64,000 nucleotides of DNA, taken from contig NZ_CP104854.1 in assembly GCF_050916235.1 (NCBI RefSeq), positions 4,030,001 through 4,094,000 of the forward strand, written 5' to 3'. Positions within the stretch are counted from its first letter, which is position 1. Every line of letters starts with the position of its first letter. Source of the stretch: Maridesulfovibrio sp050916235 (GTDB taxonomy: Bacteria; Desulfobacterota; Desulfovibrionia; Desulfovibrionales; Desulfovibrionaceae). The notes below the pieces were generated by a model that ran no database searches, was not told where the DNA came from, and worked only from the letters and a program-made list of their open reading frames with translations. Of the stretch, positions 34,746 to 44,211 are shown one piece after another. The position numbers and the translations under genes are program-made.

Positions 34746-34914
34746 GCGGTTCTTAAAGCCACTTCGAGTGGCTCACAAAAACAAGCCCCCGGCTTTGCCG
34801 GGGGTATTATGACTCTTGCAGAGCTGCCAGAAGCCTATTTGTGTAGCTTAGGAAAAAGTACGTTTAAGAAAAGCCTTTATTGTAAGGCTTACCCGTGCCA
34901 GCGCAATGGTCATA

Positions 34915-36135
34915 TTAATCAAAAAAAGTACTGAAAATTTCTTTGATCTGCTGGTCGTAGTCCCTGACTACTTCAACGAGGCGTTCTTCATCCACCTGCA
35001 GTTGTTCAAGCAACCCATCTTCTACACCCGGCAGCACGTACATGCCTCCATCTGCAATGCCGACAGCAATGGCCAGATTGTCAGCAAGTTGCAGTATTCC
35101 GGCCTCTTTTGTGTTTTCAGCTTTTTGGGGATTATGATGATGGCTGATTGTTTCTATGAGCGACTTGGGGAAATTCCATCTTTCAAACATGGACTGTGCT
35201 ACTTCGGTATGGTTGAATCCCAGAATCATGTCTTCAGCTTCTACCAGCGGAATGAAATTTTCGCGCGCGTAGATCATGGCCTGAACCGCGCTGCACGGCA
35301 TTTTCTTGAATAAAATCAGTCTTCCGACGTCATGCAGCAATCCGGCTGTAAACATTTCTTCTGGACCAACTCCTTCGATTTGTTCGGCAATTACCTTGCA
35401 GAAAACAGCACAAGTCAATGAATGCAGCCAGAAGGAGCGCATATCTATCAGTTCAGGTGGAATATCCCTGAAATAGCCGATTGTGGATAGCCCAAGCGCC
35501 AATGTACATAGTTCTCTGCCGCCGATAAGTGCTACGGCGCGCACAAGTGATCCTATTTCTGAAGGAAAGCCGTAAAGTGGGCTGTTTACTAGTTTTAGCA
35601 GTTGCGTGGAGAGGCCTACATCAAGCCCCACGACTTCAGCAATCTGCTGTGCGGAAGTATGTGGATCTGAAACGGCATCCTTCACTTTGAAGAAAATATC
35701 GGGAAACGAGGCCATCTTTAGTTCATCGTCGACAACATCCTTAACCGATCCTTCATCGCGGTAAAACAGGTCTCGCATATCATCAAGATCGACGACGGTT
35801 TGTTCTTCCGGCGTGGGCAGTCTCCACCCTTCCATCAATTTAAGAGCAGTCTTGTACACTGCTATGTCAAACATTTTAATGATTGCCGGATGGTTATGGT
35901 TTACAAACATGAAGTAGTCGCGAACATACATGAATGCCCGGTCGATGCTCTGCTCGTCCGGTTCCTGATTTTCTGATGTGACTATTAATACCGATTCGAT
36001 GCCTTTTCTCTTGAAGACTTCAAGATTACTGTTGGTAAGGACAGATCCGGCAGGAAGCAGCAATCTGCCGGATTGAGTAATATCGGCTGCAAGTATCATC
36101 CCGGGAGTCGCGTCATAAATGTTCACAGTCTGCAT
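34915..36135 (-). CDS. HDOD domain protein
   Basis: A 406-residue soluble protein with an N-terminal region (about 1-140) resembling regions seen in HD-GYP-linked proteins, and an HDOD domain (about 155-350): LLKLVNSPLYGFP, VRAVALIGGRELC, AGLLHDVGRLILF, GFNHTEVAQSMFERWNFP and ISHHHNP. The metal-binding HD pair is present, but no GYP motif, so c-di-GMP hydrolysis is unlikely. HDOD proteins act in signalling, often beside chemotaxis genes; here a cheR follows upstream, 24 bp away, in the same direction. Confidence 0.9.
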   Translation of the reverse strand: MQTVNIYDATPGMILAADITQSGRLLLPAGSVLTNSNLEVFKRKGIESVLIVTSENQEPDEQSIDRAFMYVRDYFMFVNHNHPAIIKMFDIAVYKTALKLMEGWRLPTPEEQTVVDLDDMRDLFYRDEGSVKDVVDDELKMASFPDIFFKVKDAVSDPHTSAQQIAEVVGLDVGLSTQLLKLVNSPLYGFPSEIGSLVRAVALIGGRELCTLALGLSTIGYFRDIPPELIDMRSFWLHSLTCAVFCKVIAEQIEGVGPEEMFTAGLLHDVGRLILFKKMPCSAVQAMIYARENFIPLVEAEDMILGFNHTEVAQSMFERWNFPKSLIETISHHHNPQKAENTKEAGILQLADNLAIAVGIADGGMYVLPGVEDGLLEQLQVDEERLVEVVRDYDQQIKEIFSTFFD

Positions 36136-36159
36136 AGTTCACCTCAGAGTTGGAGCGGT

Positions 36160-37035
36160 TCAGAGTTTCCGATATGAGATGGCTCCTGAATGCTGTATTG
36201 CCTTGAAATTTTTCGTAATCATATGCAGAGACTCGGAATGTCCAACATACAGGTGACCATCGGGTAATAAATTGTTGTGGAAACCTTCCAGAACCTTTTT
36301 CTTCATTTCCCTGTCAAAATATATAATGACATTTCGGCAGAATACAACATGTGATTTTGGAACCAATTTGACTGAGCGATCGTCGTTGAGGTTGATTTTC
36401 CCGAAGTTGACCAACCGTTTGACTTCGGGGTTGACTTCAAACATGTCCCCTTCTCTTTCCCTGAAATATTTTGACACAATAGGTGCCGGTGTCGTTCTAA
36501 GTGCGTATCGAGTGTAGACCCCCCGTTTAGCCATTTCCAGCACATTTGATGAAATGTCGTTCGCTGTTATACGTATCCTCCATTTGTTCAAGTCATTCTT
36601 TAACATTTCATGGAAGATTATGGAAAGTGTGTATGGTTCCTCGCCGGAAGAACAACCGGCAGACCATATTCTGATTTCTCTCCGCCCTGTCTTGTTCCCT
36701 TCATCAATCAACTCTTTGAGTGTATAATTACGGAAGGCTGTAAGCTGTGGGTTGTCCCTGAAAAAACTGGTCTCATTGGTAGTTATGAGCTCCAGCATAT
36801 TCATTTCTTCAGCTTTGCCCTTCAGTCCATTTTGAAGATATGCAATGTATTCAGTATAACTCTTGAGTTTAAGTTCGGTCAGGCGGTGGGCGAATCTGTT
36901 TTCAACCAAAAACCGGCGGTTATCCTGTAAATAAATACCGGAAAGCTCATAGATTATATCTCGTAATTTTGAAAATTCATCAGAAGTAATCTTTGTGCTT
37001 CCGCTGAATCCTCTGTCTGAAAACAGTGTAGCCAT
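36160..37035 (-). CDS. CheR-type chemoreceptor methyltransferase (lone copy)
   Basis: The 291-residue protein is a CheR, moving methyl groups from SAM to receptor glutamates. The all-alpha N-domain (GIYLQDNRRFLVENR) is followed by the SAM domain with IWSAGCSSGEEPYTLSI, ANDISSNVLEMA, VVFCRNVIIYFDREM and YVGHSESL. It lies 24 bp before the HDOD gene and apart from the cheA-cheR-cheB cluster 20 kb away, so the window has two CheRs, possibly serving different receptor arrays. Confidence 0.92.
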   Translation of the reverse strand: MATLFSDRGFSGSTKITSDEFSKLRDIIYELSGIYLQDNRRFLVENRFAHRLTELKLKSYTEYIAYLQNGLKGKAEEMNMLELITTNETSFFRDNPQLTAFRNYTLKELIDEGNKTGRREIRIWSAGCSSGEEPYTLSIIFHEMLKNDLNKWRIRITANDISSNVLEMAKRGVYTRYALRTTPAPIVSKYFREREGDMFEVNPEVKRLVNFGKINLNDDRSVKLVPKSHVVFCRNVIIYFDREMKKKVLEGFHNNLLPDGHLYVGHSESLHMITKNFKAIQHSGAISYRKL

Positions 37036-37165
37036 AAATCAATCTCACCCTTTTACAGATAAATTATATTATAAATAAAAATGGCTTAGCATACCCTCAT
37101 GGTTTGACGATACTAAATTTATATTTCCAGAATTATGATAAAAGTAAAGTATAAATCAGTTGTTT

Positions 37166-38440
37166 CTATTTGCTATAGATTCTTTTCCACTCGTCCAGAA
37201 AAAGAATTGCTGTATCTATTGGGCTCAATTCACCATTTTGCGCTCTGACTGCCTTTACCAGATCGTCAAAACCAACTTTTACTGGAAGTCCAAGCTTTTT
37301 AATGAGCTGCATAGTATCATTTTTCAATTCTTCCGGGAAATCAGGGCCGAAGACATCATCATTGCTTCTTGCTGCAGGCCATTGGGGGTAAGTTTCAGCG
37401 GTGAAATCAATCAGGCTCTGCATTCTGACCGTATAGGTGTGGTCGCGAAGAACTCTTTCCCTCCCGCGGGAGGCATAGGCCTGTCTTTCCTCTGGGTTGG
37501 CCAGGAAGTACCTGATCTTGTGATCGAGGTCTTCAAGACTGTCGAAATGGGCAAGTTCTCCTTCTGTAAAAGCATCTTCCATAAGGGTTCGCCTGTCCAC
37601 AAGCTGAAAAGCTCCACAGGCCGCCAGTTCAAAAGTTCGGGGGTTGATGAAGTCTCCGCCGCTAACAAGTTGATCTGCATGAATTGAAGAGTGCAGGTTC
37701 AGGTTGATTTTTGATCCGTTGAATATTTTAACGCATTCTTCAGAGGAAACCCTGCGCCCGTTAAGCTGTACGTAGGGTTCAAGCACATGATCGCCATCCC
37801 ATTCCGATCCCCAGATCTTAAGTCCATGGTGGATGAGTTTACGGAAGGCCATTCTGCGGTTTGGATATCCCGCTCCCATGAACGAAACATCTCCACCGTA
37901 TTTACGGGCATCACCGGTATTCAGTTCAATGGGTCTGTGAAAATCCGGCTGGGCGGCAAGCGGCAGGTACAAAACATTATTGACACCGATTTTATTAAGC
38001 TCTGAAATAAAAGGTTCTTTCTGAATAACAGCAAATACATCGTAAAAAGGTGCAAAGCTCTGCCAGTAGGTAAAAAGACGGAAGTCCTCCACAAACCACA
38101 TAGCGGTTTTGACATTATCCTTGCGCATTCGTTTCAGAGCCTGATGAGTCAAGGGTGCCTGCGCCATGGCCAGAACCATGTCTGGCTCGAATGTTTCGAC
38201 TTTTGCCAGTACCGCCTGAGATAGCATCTGAAGAAAGGTGTTTTGGATATATTGGTGGCGGTCAGCCGTTATTTTCAAGTCATCAATGGCATTGTAGGCA
38301 CTGTGAAAATCCGGTGCTTCAAACACTTCGACCAGATGTCCCATTGCCCTTAGTGCGGATACGCAGAACCTTCCCACCGGCAGCGAACCGCCATACAGGG
38401 GAAGAACAACCAGAATTCGCAGCACTTTGTCATTATTCAT
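37166..38440 (-). CDS. CgeB-like glycosyltransferase
   Basis: A 424-residue GT-B fold protein of the CgeB/DUF3880 type. The N-terminal half begins VLRILVVLPLYGGSLPVGRF, and the C-terminal half carries GDVSFMGAGYPNRR, LNLHSSIHADQLVSGG, FINPRTFELAACGAFQLVDRR and a final FLANPEERQAYASRGRERVL, the usual sugar-nucleotide region. I chose ATG 38440, which has AAGGA 8 bp upstream; an ATG eight codons earlier lacks one. Its neighbour is a GT9 enzyme, so both probably build a surface glycan or glycosylate a surface protein; the substrate is unknown. Confidence 0.85.
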   Translation of the reverse strand: MNNDKVLRILVVLPLYGGSLPVGRFCVSALRAMGHLVEVFEAPDFHSAYNAIDDLKITADRHQYIQNTFLQMLSQAVLAKVETFEPDMVLAMAQAPLTHQALKRMRKDNVKTAMWFVEDFRLFTYWQSFAPFYDVFAVIQKEPFISELNKIGVNNVLYLPLAAQPDFHRPIELNTGDARKYGGDVSFMGAGYPNRRMAFRKLIHHGLKIWGSEWDGDHVLEPYVQLNGRRVSSEECVKIFNGSKINLNLHSSIHADQLVSGGDFINPRTFELAACGAFQLVDRRTLMEDAFTEGELAHFDSLEDLDHKIRYFLANPEERQAYASRGRERVLRDHTYTVRMQSLIDFTAETYPQWPAARSNDDVFGPDFPEELKNDTMQLIKKLGLPVKVGFDDLVKAVRAQNGELSPIDTAILFLDEWKRIYSK

Positions 38441-38542
38441 GAATGTATCCTTATGTGTTTCCATTGTCGTGTGCCGTGGTCATGAGCCCGCATCTATAAT
38501 TGATTAAGCTGAAATACAGTTCAACATACTCATTTGTCAGTT

Positions 38543-39784
38543 TCAGGGCAGAATTACACCTCTATTTAATGTAATCCAGTCCTTCTCCCTGTAAAATTTT
38601 TCTGCCAGATCCGGGAACGGCCCATGTCGGCCGATGTCCAGAATTCCTAGATGAGAACCGATAAATTGTCTGATTCTTTCCCTGCGCTCCCCTGTTACAT
38701 CATTACCGGCCTTTATGATGAATTTCGTGCCCAGAAAGTCACATGCGGATTCGAATACGGAAAGACCGCTGACCAGGTGTTCAGGCTTTCGCGTGGCAAT
38801 GAAACGCGCCGCTCCGGGTTCCTTGAAAGGCGCAAGGCATTTCAGGTTACAGTAGCATGGCTGTGATTCTACGCATGGTGAACAGTCTGTGTCTGCCTGA
38901 ATGATTGTGTGCCCTGTTCCGTATGGTCCGGTTTCCGTACACCATGCCGAGGACAGGAAAAAGCCTAGAACCGGCACTCCCAGATGGGCTGCCAGGTGCA
39001 TGGTTCCGGTATCCGGGGTCATAACCATATCAAGGCCGGAAACAACACCAACAAGCCCTTGCCAGTCAGTCCTGCCTGCAAGATTGGTTGTGTCGGCGGA
39101 AACGGACGCGGGAAATTTGGCCTGCAGCTTACGCCCTGCCTCGCGTTCGGCGTTGCTGCCGAGCAGAAAGATTTTTTTGCATTTATTTACTGAACGCGCT
39201 GCAAGAATCAGTGGGGCAAATACTTCATAGGGAAGGGAACGGCGGGTTTCCCGCCCTGCCAGCACGACTCCTATGCCACCGCCTTTGGGGTCAGCCAGAG
39301 GATTTACTTTTTCTGCGGGAATCATTTCCGGGCTGAGTGCAGCCCAATAATCCACCAGATTGATATTATTGCGCCGTTCAGCAGCCAGCCTGAAGGCCAG
39401 ATCAAACCACGGGGATTTCATCGGCTGGCCGTTGACCATCCTGTGTCCTTTCACAGTATCCGGGTCAAATAGGGATGCCACTGCATAGTTCATGGGAGAA
39501 AAGTTGAGGTTGTATACTTCCGAGAAAGCCAGATTCTTGAACGTCGTGAAAACGGAAAGATTTACCGGGAGTGCAGAATCAAATCCCCTGCCCTTGATCC
39601 CGGTTCCGTGGGCAACCACCGCATGGATGTTTGCCTGCGGATACAAAATGGTGGCCAGATCTTTCAACGAACGGTCAACACAGATATGTACCTCGAAATT
39701 GCGGTTCTGAAGGGTCAGAACCAGCCGTTTGGTCTGGACCAGGTCTCCGAAGCGTGTAAGCTGTATGATCAGAGCTCGATTCAT
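38543..39784 (-). CDS. Glycosyltransferase family 9 (heptosyltransferase-like)
   Basis: This 413-residue protein shows the GT9 pattern: IIQLTRFGDLVQTKRLVLTL at the N-terminus, GIGVVLAGRETRRSLP in the middle and GLDMVMTPDTGTMHLAAHLGVPVLGFF for the donor site. A Cys-rich stretch CSPCVESQPCYCNLKCL near 300 may bind metal. Heptosyltransferases of this family extend the lipopolysaccharide core. AAGGGA lies before the ATG. It stands 102 bp upstream of the CgeB-like gene in the same direction. Confidence 0.9.
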   Translation of the reverse strand: MNRALIIQLTRFGDLVQTKRLVLTLQNRNFEVHICVDRSLKDLATILYPQANIHAVVAHGTGIKGRGFDSALPVNLSVFTTFKNLAFSEVYNLNFSPMNYAVASLFDPDTVKGHRMVNGQPMKSPWFDLAFRLAAERRNNINLVDYWAALSPEMIPAEKVNPLADPKGGGIGVVLAGRETRRSLPYEVFAPLILAARSVNKCKKIFLLGSNAEREAGRKLQAKFPASVSADTTNLAGRTDWQGLVGVVSGLDMVMTPDTGTMHLAAHLGVPVLGFFLSSAWCTETGPYGTGHTIIQADTDCSPCVESQPCYCNLKCLAPFKEPGAARFIATRKPEHLVSGLSVFESACDFLGTKFIIKAGNDVTGERRERIRQFIGSHLGILDIGRHGPFPDLAEKFYREKDWITLNRGVILP

Positions 39785-39886
39785 GAAAATCCCTTTAAAG
39801 CAATTAGTTGGGTACTATGACTATATCCTATTACTGCCACTTTGTCATTTTACAATGCAGGCACACTTTTGTTATGCAGGACTTCT

Positions 39887-40564
39887 ATGACCTACTATCC
39901 TATTTTTCTTAAAGTTGAAAACCGCAGATGTCTGCTCGTGGGAGCCGGTTCAGTCGGCGTGCGCAAGCTCAAATCCATTCTGGAGTGCGGTCCGGAATCC
40001 GTAACTGTGCTGGATACTTCCGGACCAGGTCCAGAAATGGCTCCGTTGTGTCTTGACTCGCGAGTAATCTTCGAACAACGCCCCTTTGATCCTGAGGATC
40101 TGGAAGGAAAATTCATTGTCTTTGCCTGCACCAGTAACACAGAAATCAATCGCATTATTGCCGAACTGTGCTACAGGAATAACATTCTCTGCAATATTGC
40201 CGATTTTCCGGAAGGCAGCAATTTTATTGTTCCTTCGGTCATCCGACAGGGAGACCTGACTATTGCCGTTTCTACCGGAGGATGTTCACCTGCCTTCACC
40301 AGAAAGGTACGTCAGGATCTTGAGAATGTTTTTGGTCCTCATTATGCGGCTTTTATTACTTTAATGGGAAGAATAAGGCCGATGGTCCTTGACCTTGGCA
40401 AGGAAACAAGCCAAAACACCGCTTTGTTCAGACAGCTTGTTGCATCTCCGATCTTGGATGAACTGGAAGCAGGAAATATGGACCAGGTGAATGAACTTCT
40501 GGCCCAATTTCTGCCTGATGAACTTGTTTCACACATACCGGAGCTAACTGATGACCTTATTTGA
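39887..40564 (+). CDS. Precorrin-2 dehydrogenase (siroheme synthesis)
   Basis: A 225-residue homologue of Met8p and the N-terminal half of CysG. It oxidises precorrin-2 to sirohydrochlorin with NAD and may insert iron. The NAD-binding LLVGAGSVGVRKLKSI near residue 14, ACTSNTEINR, CNIADFPEGSNFIVPSV and STGGCSPAFTRKVRQDLE are typical. CAGGA stands before ATG 39887. The 3' end overlaps the next gene by 14 bp. In sulfate reducers siroheme serves sulfite reductase and is also the source of haem. Confidence 0.9.
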   Translation: MTYYPIFLKVENRRCLLVGAGSVGVRKLKSILECGPESVTVLDTSGPGPEMAPLCLDSRVIFEQRPFDPEDLEGKFIVFACTSNTEINRIIAELCYRNNILCNIADFPEGSNFIVPSVIRQGDLTIAVSTGGCSPAFTRKVRQDLENVFGPHYAAFITLMGRIRPMVLDLGKETSQNTALFRQLVASPILDELEAGNMDQVNELLAQFLPDELVSHIPELTDDLI

Positions 40565-41378
40565 AGTATTCCAGTACGTAATTATTGCCTGCTATCTGGC
40601 GGGCACCGGATTGTTTTTTGCGGGAAGCCTCAAAAACAGCAGCTCCATGGGAAGATTGGGAAACATGGCCGCTATCGGCGGATTTGCCCTGCATACCCTT
40701 GATCTGTTGCTTGCTGTATTTCTTTACAGAGGAACCGTTCTCGACGGAGGATATTTTTATTTCAGCCTGCTTGGCTGGAGTTTCATTCTGGTCTACTTCG
40801 GACTCTGGTGGAAAGTTCGCAGCACTTTTTTTGCCTTAACAGCGTCTCCGCTGGCCCTGCTCCTTTTCATCATTTCCCTTGCAGCTCAAAGTCTCAAGGT
40901 TACCCTTCCCGCACATCTGGCGGGACTTTTCATCGGCCTTCACATAGGGACCATTTTCGTGAGCATTGCCCTTATGGCAATGGCAGCCGGGGCCGGTGTT
41001 GCATTCCTGTATCTCAACAACAAGATCAAGACCAAGGCGAACCTTACCGGAATGGGCAAGGACATGCCTTCTCTGAATACTTTCGACAATGTGAACCATT
41101 GGTCGATTCTCATAGGTTTTCCACTTTACACTCTGGGGCTTGCTGCTGGATTTCTCTGGGCTCGCGGTGCTTTTTCCAAGATGTTTTCATGGGATCCCAA
41201 AGAGATTGTTACTTTAGTGGTCTGGTTTCTGTTCGCGTTCCTTTTTCATCAGCGACTGGTTGTCGGCTGGAGAGGCAAGAAACCGGCGATTCTGGTGATC
41301 ATCGTCTTTATGATCACCATGATCTCACTGTGGGGCATCAACTTCTTCGTGCCCACTCACCATAGCTTTAAAGTCTGA
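40551..41378 (+). CDS. CcsA/HemX-like cytochrome assembly membrane protein
   Basis: The 275-residue protein has about eight membrane helices and the CcsA motif FSWDPKEIVTLVVWFLFA near residue 215, with conserved His residues (LHTLDLL, IGLHIGT, FLFHQRLV) likely to bind haem. Such proteins occur either in system II cytochrome c maturation or, as HemX, next to hemA. Here it lies between the siroheme gene (14-bp overlap) and hemA (2-bp gap), which favours a HemX-like role in haem handling; both remain possible. Confidence 0.88.
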   Translation: MTLFEVFQYVIIACYLAGTGLFFAGSLKNSSSMGRLGNMAAIGGFALHTLDLLLAVFLYRGTVLDGGYFYFSLLGWSFILVYFGLWWKVRSTFFALTASPLALLLFIISLAAQSLKVTLPAHLAGLFIGLHIGTIFVSIALMAMAAGAGVAFLYLNNKIKTKANLTGMGKDMPSLNTFDNVNHWSILIGFPLYTLGLAAGFLWARGAFSKMFSWDPKEIVTLVVWFLFAFLFHQRLVVGWRGKKPAILVIIVFMITMISLWGINFFVPTHHSFKV

Positions 41379-41380
41379 TT

Positions 41381-42700
41381 ATGGACCATAATATTTATCT
41401 TATCGGCCTTAACCACCGCTCTGCCGGGGTGGATATTCGTGAACGTTACGCTCTGACCACTGTGGAAGATTTTGAGAGTGGACTTCTAGATATAGGCATG
41501 CACGAAGTCATGGCTCTCTCTACCTGCAACAGGGTCGAGATTCTCGTGGTATGCTCGGAAGACAAGTCCGAAGCTGATGTACTCAGATATTGGGCTGGCA
41601 GATGTTGCGGATCCGTTAGCGAACTTGAGCCTAACGTTTACTGTCATCAGAACCTCAAGGCTGTGAAGCACCTTTTCCGGGTGGCATGCAGTCTTGATTC
41701 CATGATTGTTGGTGAACCGCAAATTCTCGGCCAACTTAAGGATTCATACCGCAAGGCTGTTGATGTCGGGGCTGCACGGGTTATAATCAACCGGATTCTC
41801 CACAAGGCTTTTTTTGTGGCAAAGCGTGTACGTACTGAGACATCCATAGCCTCAAGCGCTGTTTCCATCAGTTATGCCGCTGTCGAGCTGGCAAAAAAGA
41901 TTTTCGGAGAGCTGAAGGGACAGCGGGCCATGCTTATCGGTGCCGGGGAAATGGCCGAGCTGGCAGCTACCCATCTGCTCAACTGCGGAATCGAGCATAT
42001 TTCCATCGCCAACAGGACGTTTTCCCGTGCCGAGGAATTGGCGAAAAATATGGGCGGCAAGCCTGTTGCTTTTGAAAACCTTTATGAGCATCTGGTTGAT
42101 ACTGATATCATTATCAGCTCGACCGGAGCGCCGCATGCAGTCATTTCCGCCAAGGAGATGAAGAAGGTTATCAAGAAGCGCAAATTTCGACCCATGTTCT
42201 TTATTGATATTGCTGTCCCCAGGGATATTGACCCGGATGTAAACGGCCTCGATAACGTCTATCTTTACGATATTGACGACCTTAAGGACGTTGTTGAAGA
42301 GAACAAGGCCCAGCGTGAAGATGAGGCTCTCAAAGCCAACTCCATTGTTGAATTTGAGACTCTCTCTTTCGGCAACTGGATCAATTCGCTTGATCTGCAG
42401 CCGACCATTGTCGACCTGTTCAACCGCAGTGAGCGTGTAGCACAGGCGGAACTCGCCAAGACACTCAAGCGCCTCGGAGACGTGGACCCCAAGACCCACA
42501 AGGCACTTGAAACTATGGCCATGGCCATAGGCAAGAAGCTTCTCCATGAACCGGTATCTTTCCTTAAACGCAGGACAGAAGAGGAAGGCAACGCCGACAG
42601 GTTCGTTGATCTGGCCCGGCGCATGTTTAATCTGGACAACGATACAATTCCACCGGATGCCCATTGCGGACGGAAAAAGAAAAGTAATCTTGAAGAGTAA
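41381..42700 (+). CDS. hemA: Glutamyl-tRNA reductase
   Basis: The 439-residue enzyme reduces glutamyl-tRNA to glutamate-1-semialdehyde, the first committed step of tetrapyrrole synthesis. LIGLNHRSAGVDIRER at the N-terminus, ALSTCNRVEI with the catalytic Cys near residue 50, SLDSMIVGEPQILGQLK, the NADPH-binding AMLIGAGEMAELAA near 182 and the helical dimerisation tail are present. It begins 2 bp after the HemX-like gene, so operon order is siroheme dehydrogenase, hemX-like, hemA. Confidence 0.96.
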   Translation: MDHNIYLIGLNHRSAGVDIRERYALTTVEDFESGLLDIGMHEVMALSTCNRVEILVVCSEDKSEADVLRYWAGRCCGSVSELEPNVYCHQNLKAVKHLFRVACSLDSMIVGEPQILGQLKDSYRKAVDVGAARVIINRILHKAFFVAKRVRTETSIASSAVSISYAAVELAKKIFGELKGQRAMLIGAGEMAELAATHLLNCGIEHISIANRTFSRAEELAKNMGGKPVAFENLYEHLVDTDIIISSTGAPHAVISAKEMKKVIKKRKFRPMFFIDIAVPRDIDPDVNGLDNVYLYDIDDLKDVVEENKAQREDEALKANSIVEFETLSFGNWINSLDLQPTIVDLFNRSERVAQAELAKTLKRLGDVDPKTHKALETMAMAIGKKLLHEPVSFLKRRTEEEGNADRFVDLARRMFNLDNDTIPPDAHCGRKKKSNLEE

Positions 42701-42716
42701 CAAAGGAATATTATCG

Positions 42717-43052
42717 ATGAGAAATTATCTGCTGGATGAAATATACGAGGAAGACGTAAAAAAAATTTCCGATGCACTGACTGAACTTGAGTTTCAGGGA
42801 CCGATTGAAGGAATATTCTACCTTCCGGTTCCCGATGACATGCTCAATGAAGAGCAGAAAGAACATATGGGCGAGTGTGGCCCCTTTTTCATGGCCCTTG
42901 AAGTTCTTGAGACATCAATTAAAGTCGAACTGCTTGTCCGTGCACGCAACAAGATCCGCTGTTCCTGTGTCTCTTATGCCAGTGCGGAACAGCGCAATCA
43001 TATGATGAACTATCTCGACCAGTTCATTGCAGATCTCGGAGTGGCCTGTTAA
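42717..43052 (+). CDS. Small acidic protein of unknown function
   Basis: A 111-residue acidic protein (MRNYLLDEIYEEDVKKISDA...) with mixed alpha/beta pattern, no signal peptide and four Cys, two of them in IRCSCVSYASAEQRN. AAAGGA lies about 10 bp before ATG 42717. It starts 16 bp after hemA and ends 58 bp before tilS, so it is probably in the same transcript. I do not recognise a family; the position suggests a conserved accessory of the group. Confidence 0.8.
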   Translation: MRNYLLDEIYEEDVKKISDALTELEFQGPIEGIFYLPVPDDMLNEEQKEHMGECGPFFMALEVLETSIKVELLVRARNKIRCSCVSYASAEQRNHMMNYLDQFIADLGVAC

Positions 43053-43110
43053 ATCGGGACTGTTACCCGCTCTTCCTGTTCAACGGGTAAGAATACATTC
43101 TAATAAAGTC

Positions 43111-44169
43111 ATGATTGAAAAATTGCCCCGATCCCTGCAGGAGCTTGAACCGAAACAGGCTAGATTCTGCCTGAATATTGAGAAATTCGGCAACAGCAAA
43201 TGTGGAAGTGAATTCGCCGCCAGACCAGTTCTGGTAGGTGTTTCGGGGGGTATTGATTCAACTGCCCTTCTGGTAATTTCAACCCTGCTCACCAGTAAAT
43301 CGGGTGGCAGGGTTTTTTGTGCTCATGTGGACCATGGTCTGCGTGAGGCCTCCATTGAAGATGCCCGTTTTGTCGCTGAGCTTTGTTCAATTCTGCAGAT
43401 TCCCCTTGAGTCTGTGAAGATTGATGTGAAGCGGTATGCTGCAGACAATTCCATTGGGCTTGAGGAAGCAGGGAGAATACTACGGTATGATTTCTTCAAG
43501 TCTTGCCTGAACAAATATAATGCCGATTTTTTACTGCTGGCCCACCATCTGGATGATCTTAGTGAAGATGTCGTTATGCGGTTGATCCGTGGAGCCGGAT
43601 GGCCGGCGTTGGCTGGTATGGATGCCTACGACTCAAAGCGCAAATTGCTGCGACCGCTGCTTTCGACATCTAAAGAAGACCTTATGGCTTTTCTTAACTC
43701 ATTTGGCTGCCCATGGCGCGAGGATGAATCCAATCACTCTATGGATTATACCCGCAACAGGGTCAGGCATAAGATTATGCCGCTGTTTTATGAGGAAAAT
43801 CCAAGTTTCGGAAGTGGTATCCTCAGATTGAAAAATCAGGCTGAGCTGGATGAGGCTTTCTGGGCCTGCGAAGTTGATAAAACCGTCTCGCGTGTTGAGG
43901 ATGACGATTCCGGCGGGAAATTGATTCCTTGTTCAATTTTGGACAATTGTCATCAGGCTCTAAGAATGCGTGTTTACAAGGTTATATTGGATTCTTTGGG
44001 TAAAGGGCATGCTCTTGCGGACTCTCTATTCCGTCTTGATCAGGCTTATCTGGCCCGTAAATCAGGTTCAGTTGTACAATTTCCCGGAGACAAAGAGGTT
44101 GCTGTCAGCAAAAAAGGACTCTTATTCAAAGTGATAAAGAGCATTGACAGGGTGGACGGCAAGGTTTAG
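43111..44169 (+). CDS. tilS: tRNA(Ile)-lysidine synthase
   Basis: A 352-residue PP-loop ATPase that attaches lysine to C34 of tRNA-Ile(CAU). The ATP-binding motif GVSGGIDSTALLVIS near residue 45, AHVDHGLREAS and LLAHHLDDLSEDVVMRLIRG are present, followed by the LRPLLSTSKEDLMAFL and RNRVRHKIMPLF signatures. It is shorter than E. coli TilS (432) because the C-terminal domain is reduced. ATG 43111 fits the family start; the frame stays open further upstream. The Shine-Dalgarno is weak. Confidence 0.93.
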   Translation: MIEKLPRSLQELEPKQARFCLNIEKFGNSKCGSEFAARPVLVGVSGGIDSTALLVISTLLTSKSGGRVFCAHVDHGLREASIEDARFVAELCSILQIPLESVKIDVKRYAADNSIGLEEAGRILRYDFFKSCLNKYNADFLLLAHHLDDLSEDVVMRLIRGAGWPALAGMDAYDSKRKLLRPLLSTSKEDLMAFLNSFGCPWREDESNHSMDYTRNRVRHKIMPLFYEENPSFGSGILRLKNQAELDEAFWACEVDKTVSRVEDDDSGGKLIPCSILDNCHQALRMRVYKVILDSLGKGHALADSLFRLDQAYLARKSGSVVQFPGDKEVAVSKKGLLFKVIKSIDRVDGKV

Positions 44170-44211
44170 AACTTTGTGAATTTTGTTACTAATTCTTTAG
44201 GAGGACAACAG

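Larger units (their letters stand above)
34208..34812 (+). mobile_element. IS200-type single-strand insertion sequence
   Basis: A compact element of about 0.6 kb with one transposase gene and no tnpB. Its ends carry subterminal hairpins, CCCCCAGC-TAT-GCTGGGGG (34215-34233) and CCCCCGGC-TTT-GCCGGGGG (34786-34804), the recognition structures of IS200/IS605 transposases. These elements make no target duplication, so the exact borders are estimates. It sits between the orphan histidine kinase and the HDOD gene and disrupts neither. Confidence 0.85.

Noticed and set aside
37166..39784. CgeB-like and GT9 genes considered as part of a larger surface-polysaccharide island
   Set aside because: No flippase, polymerase or sugar-nucleotide genes are present nearby; only two transferases are seen.
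41852..42703. A 283-codon minus-strand frame opposite hemA
   Set aside because: hemA is unmistakable on the other strand, and the antisense translation resembles nothing.
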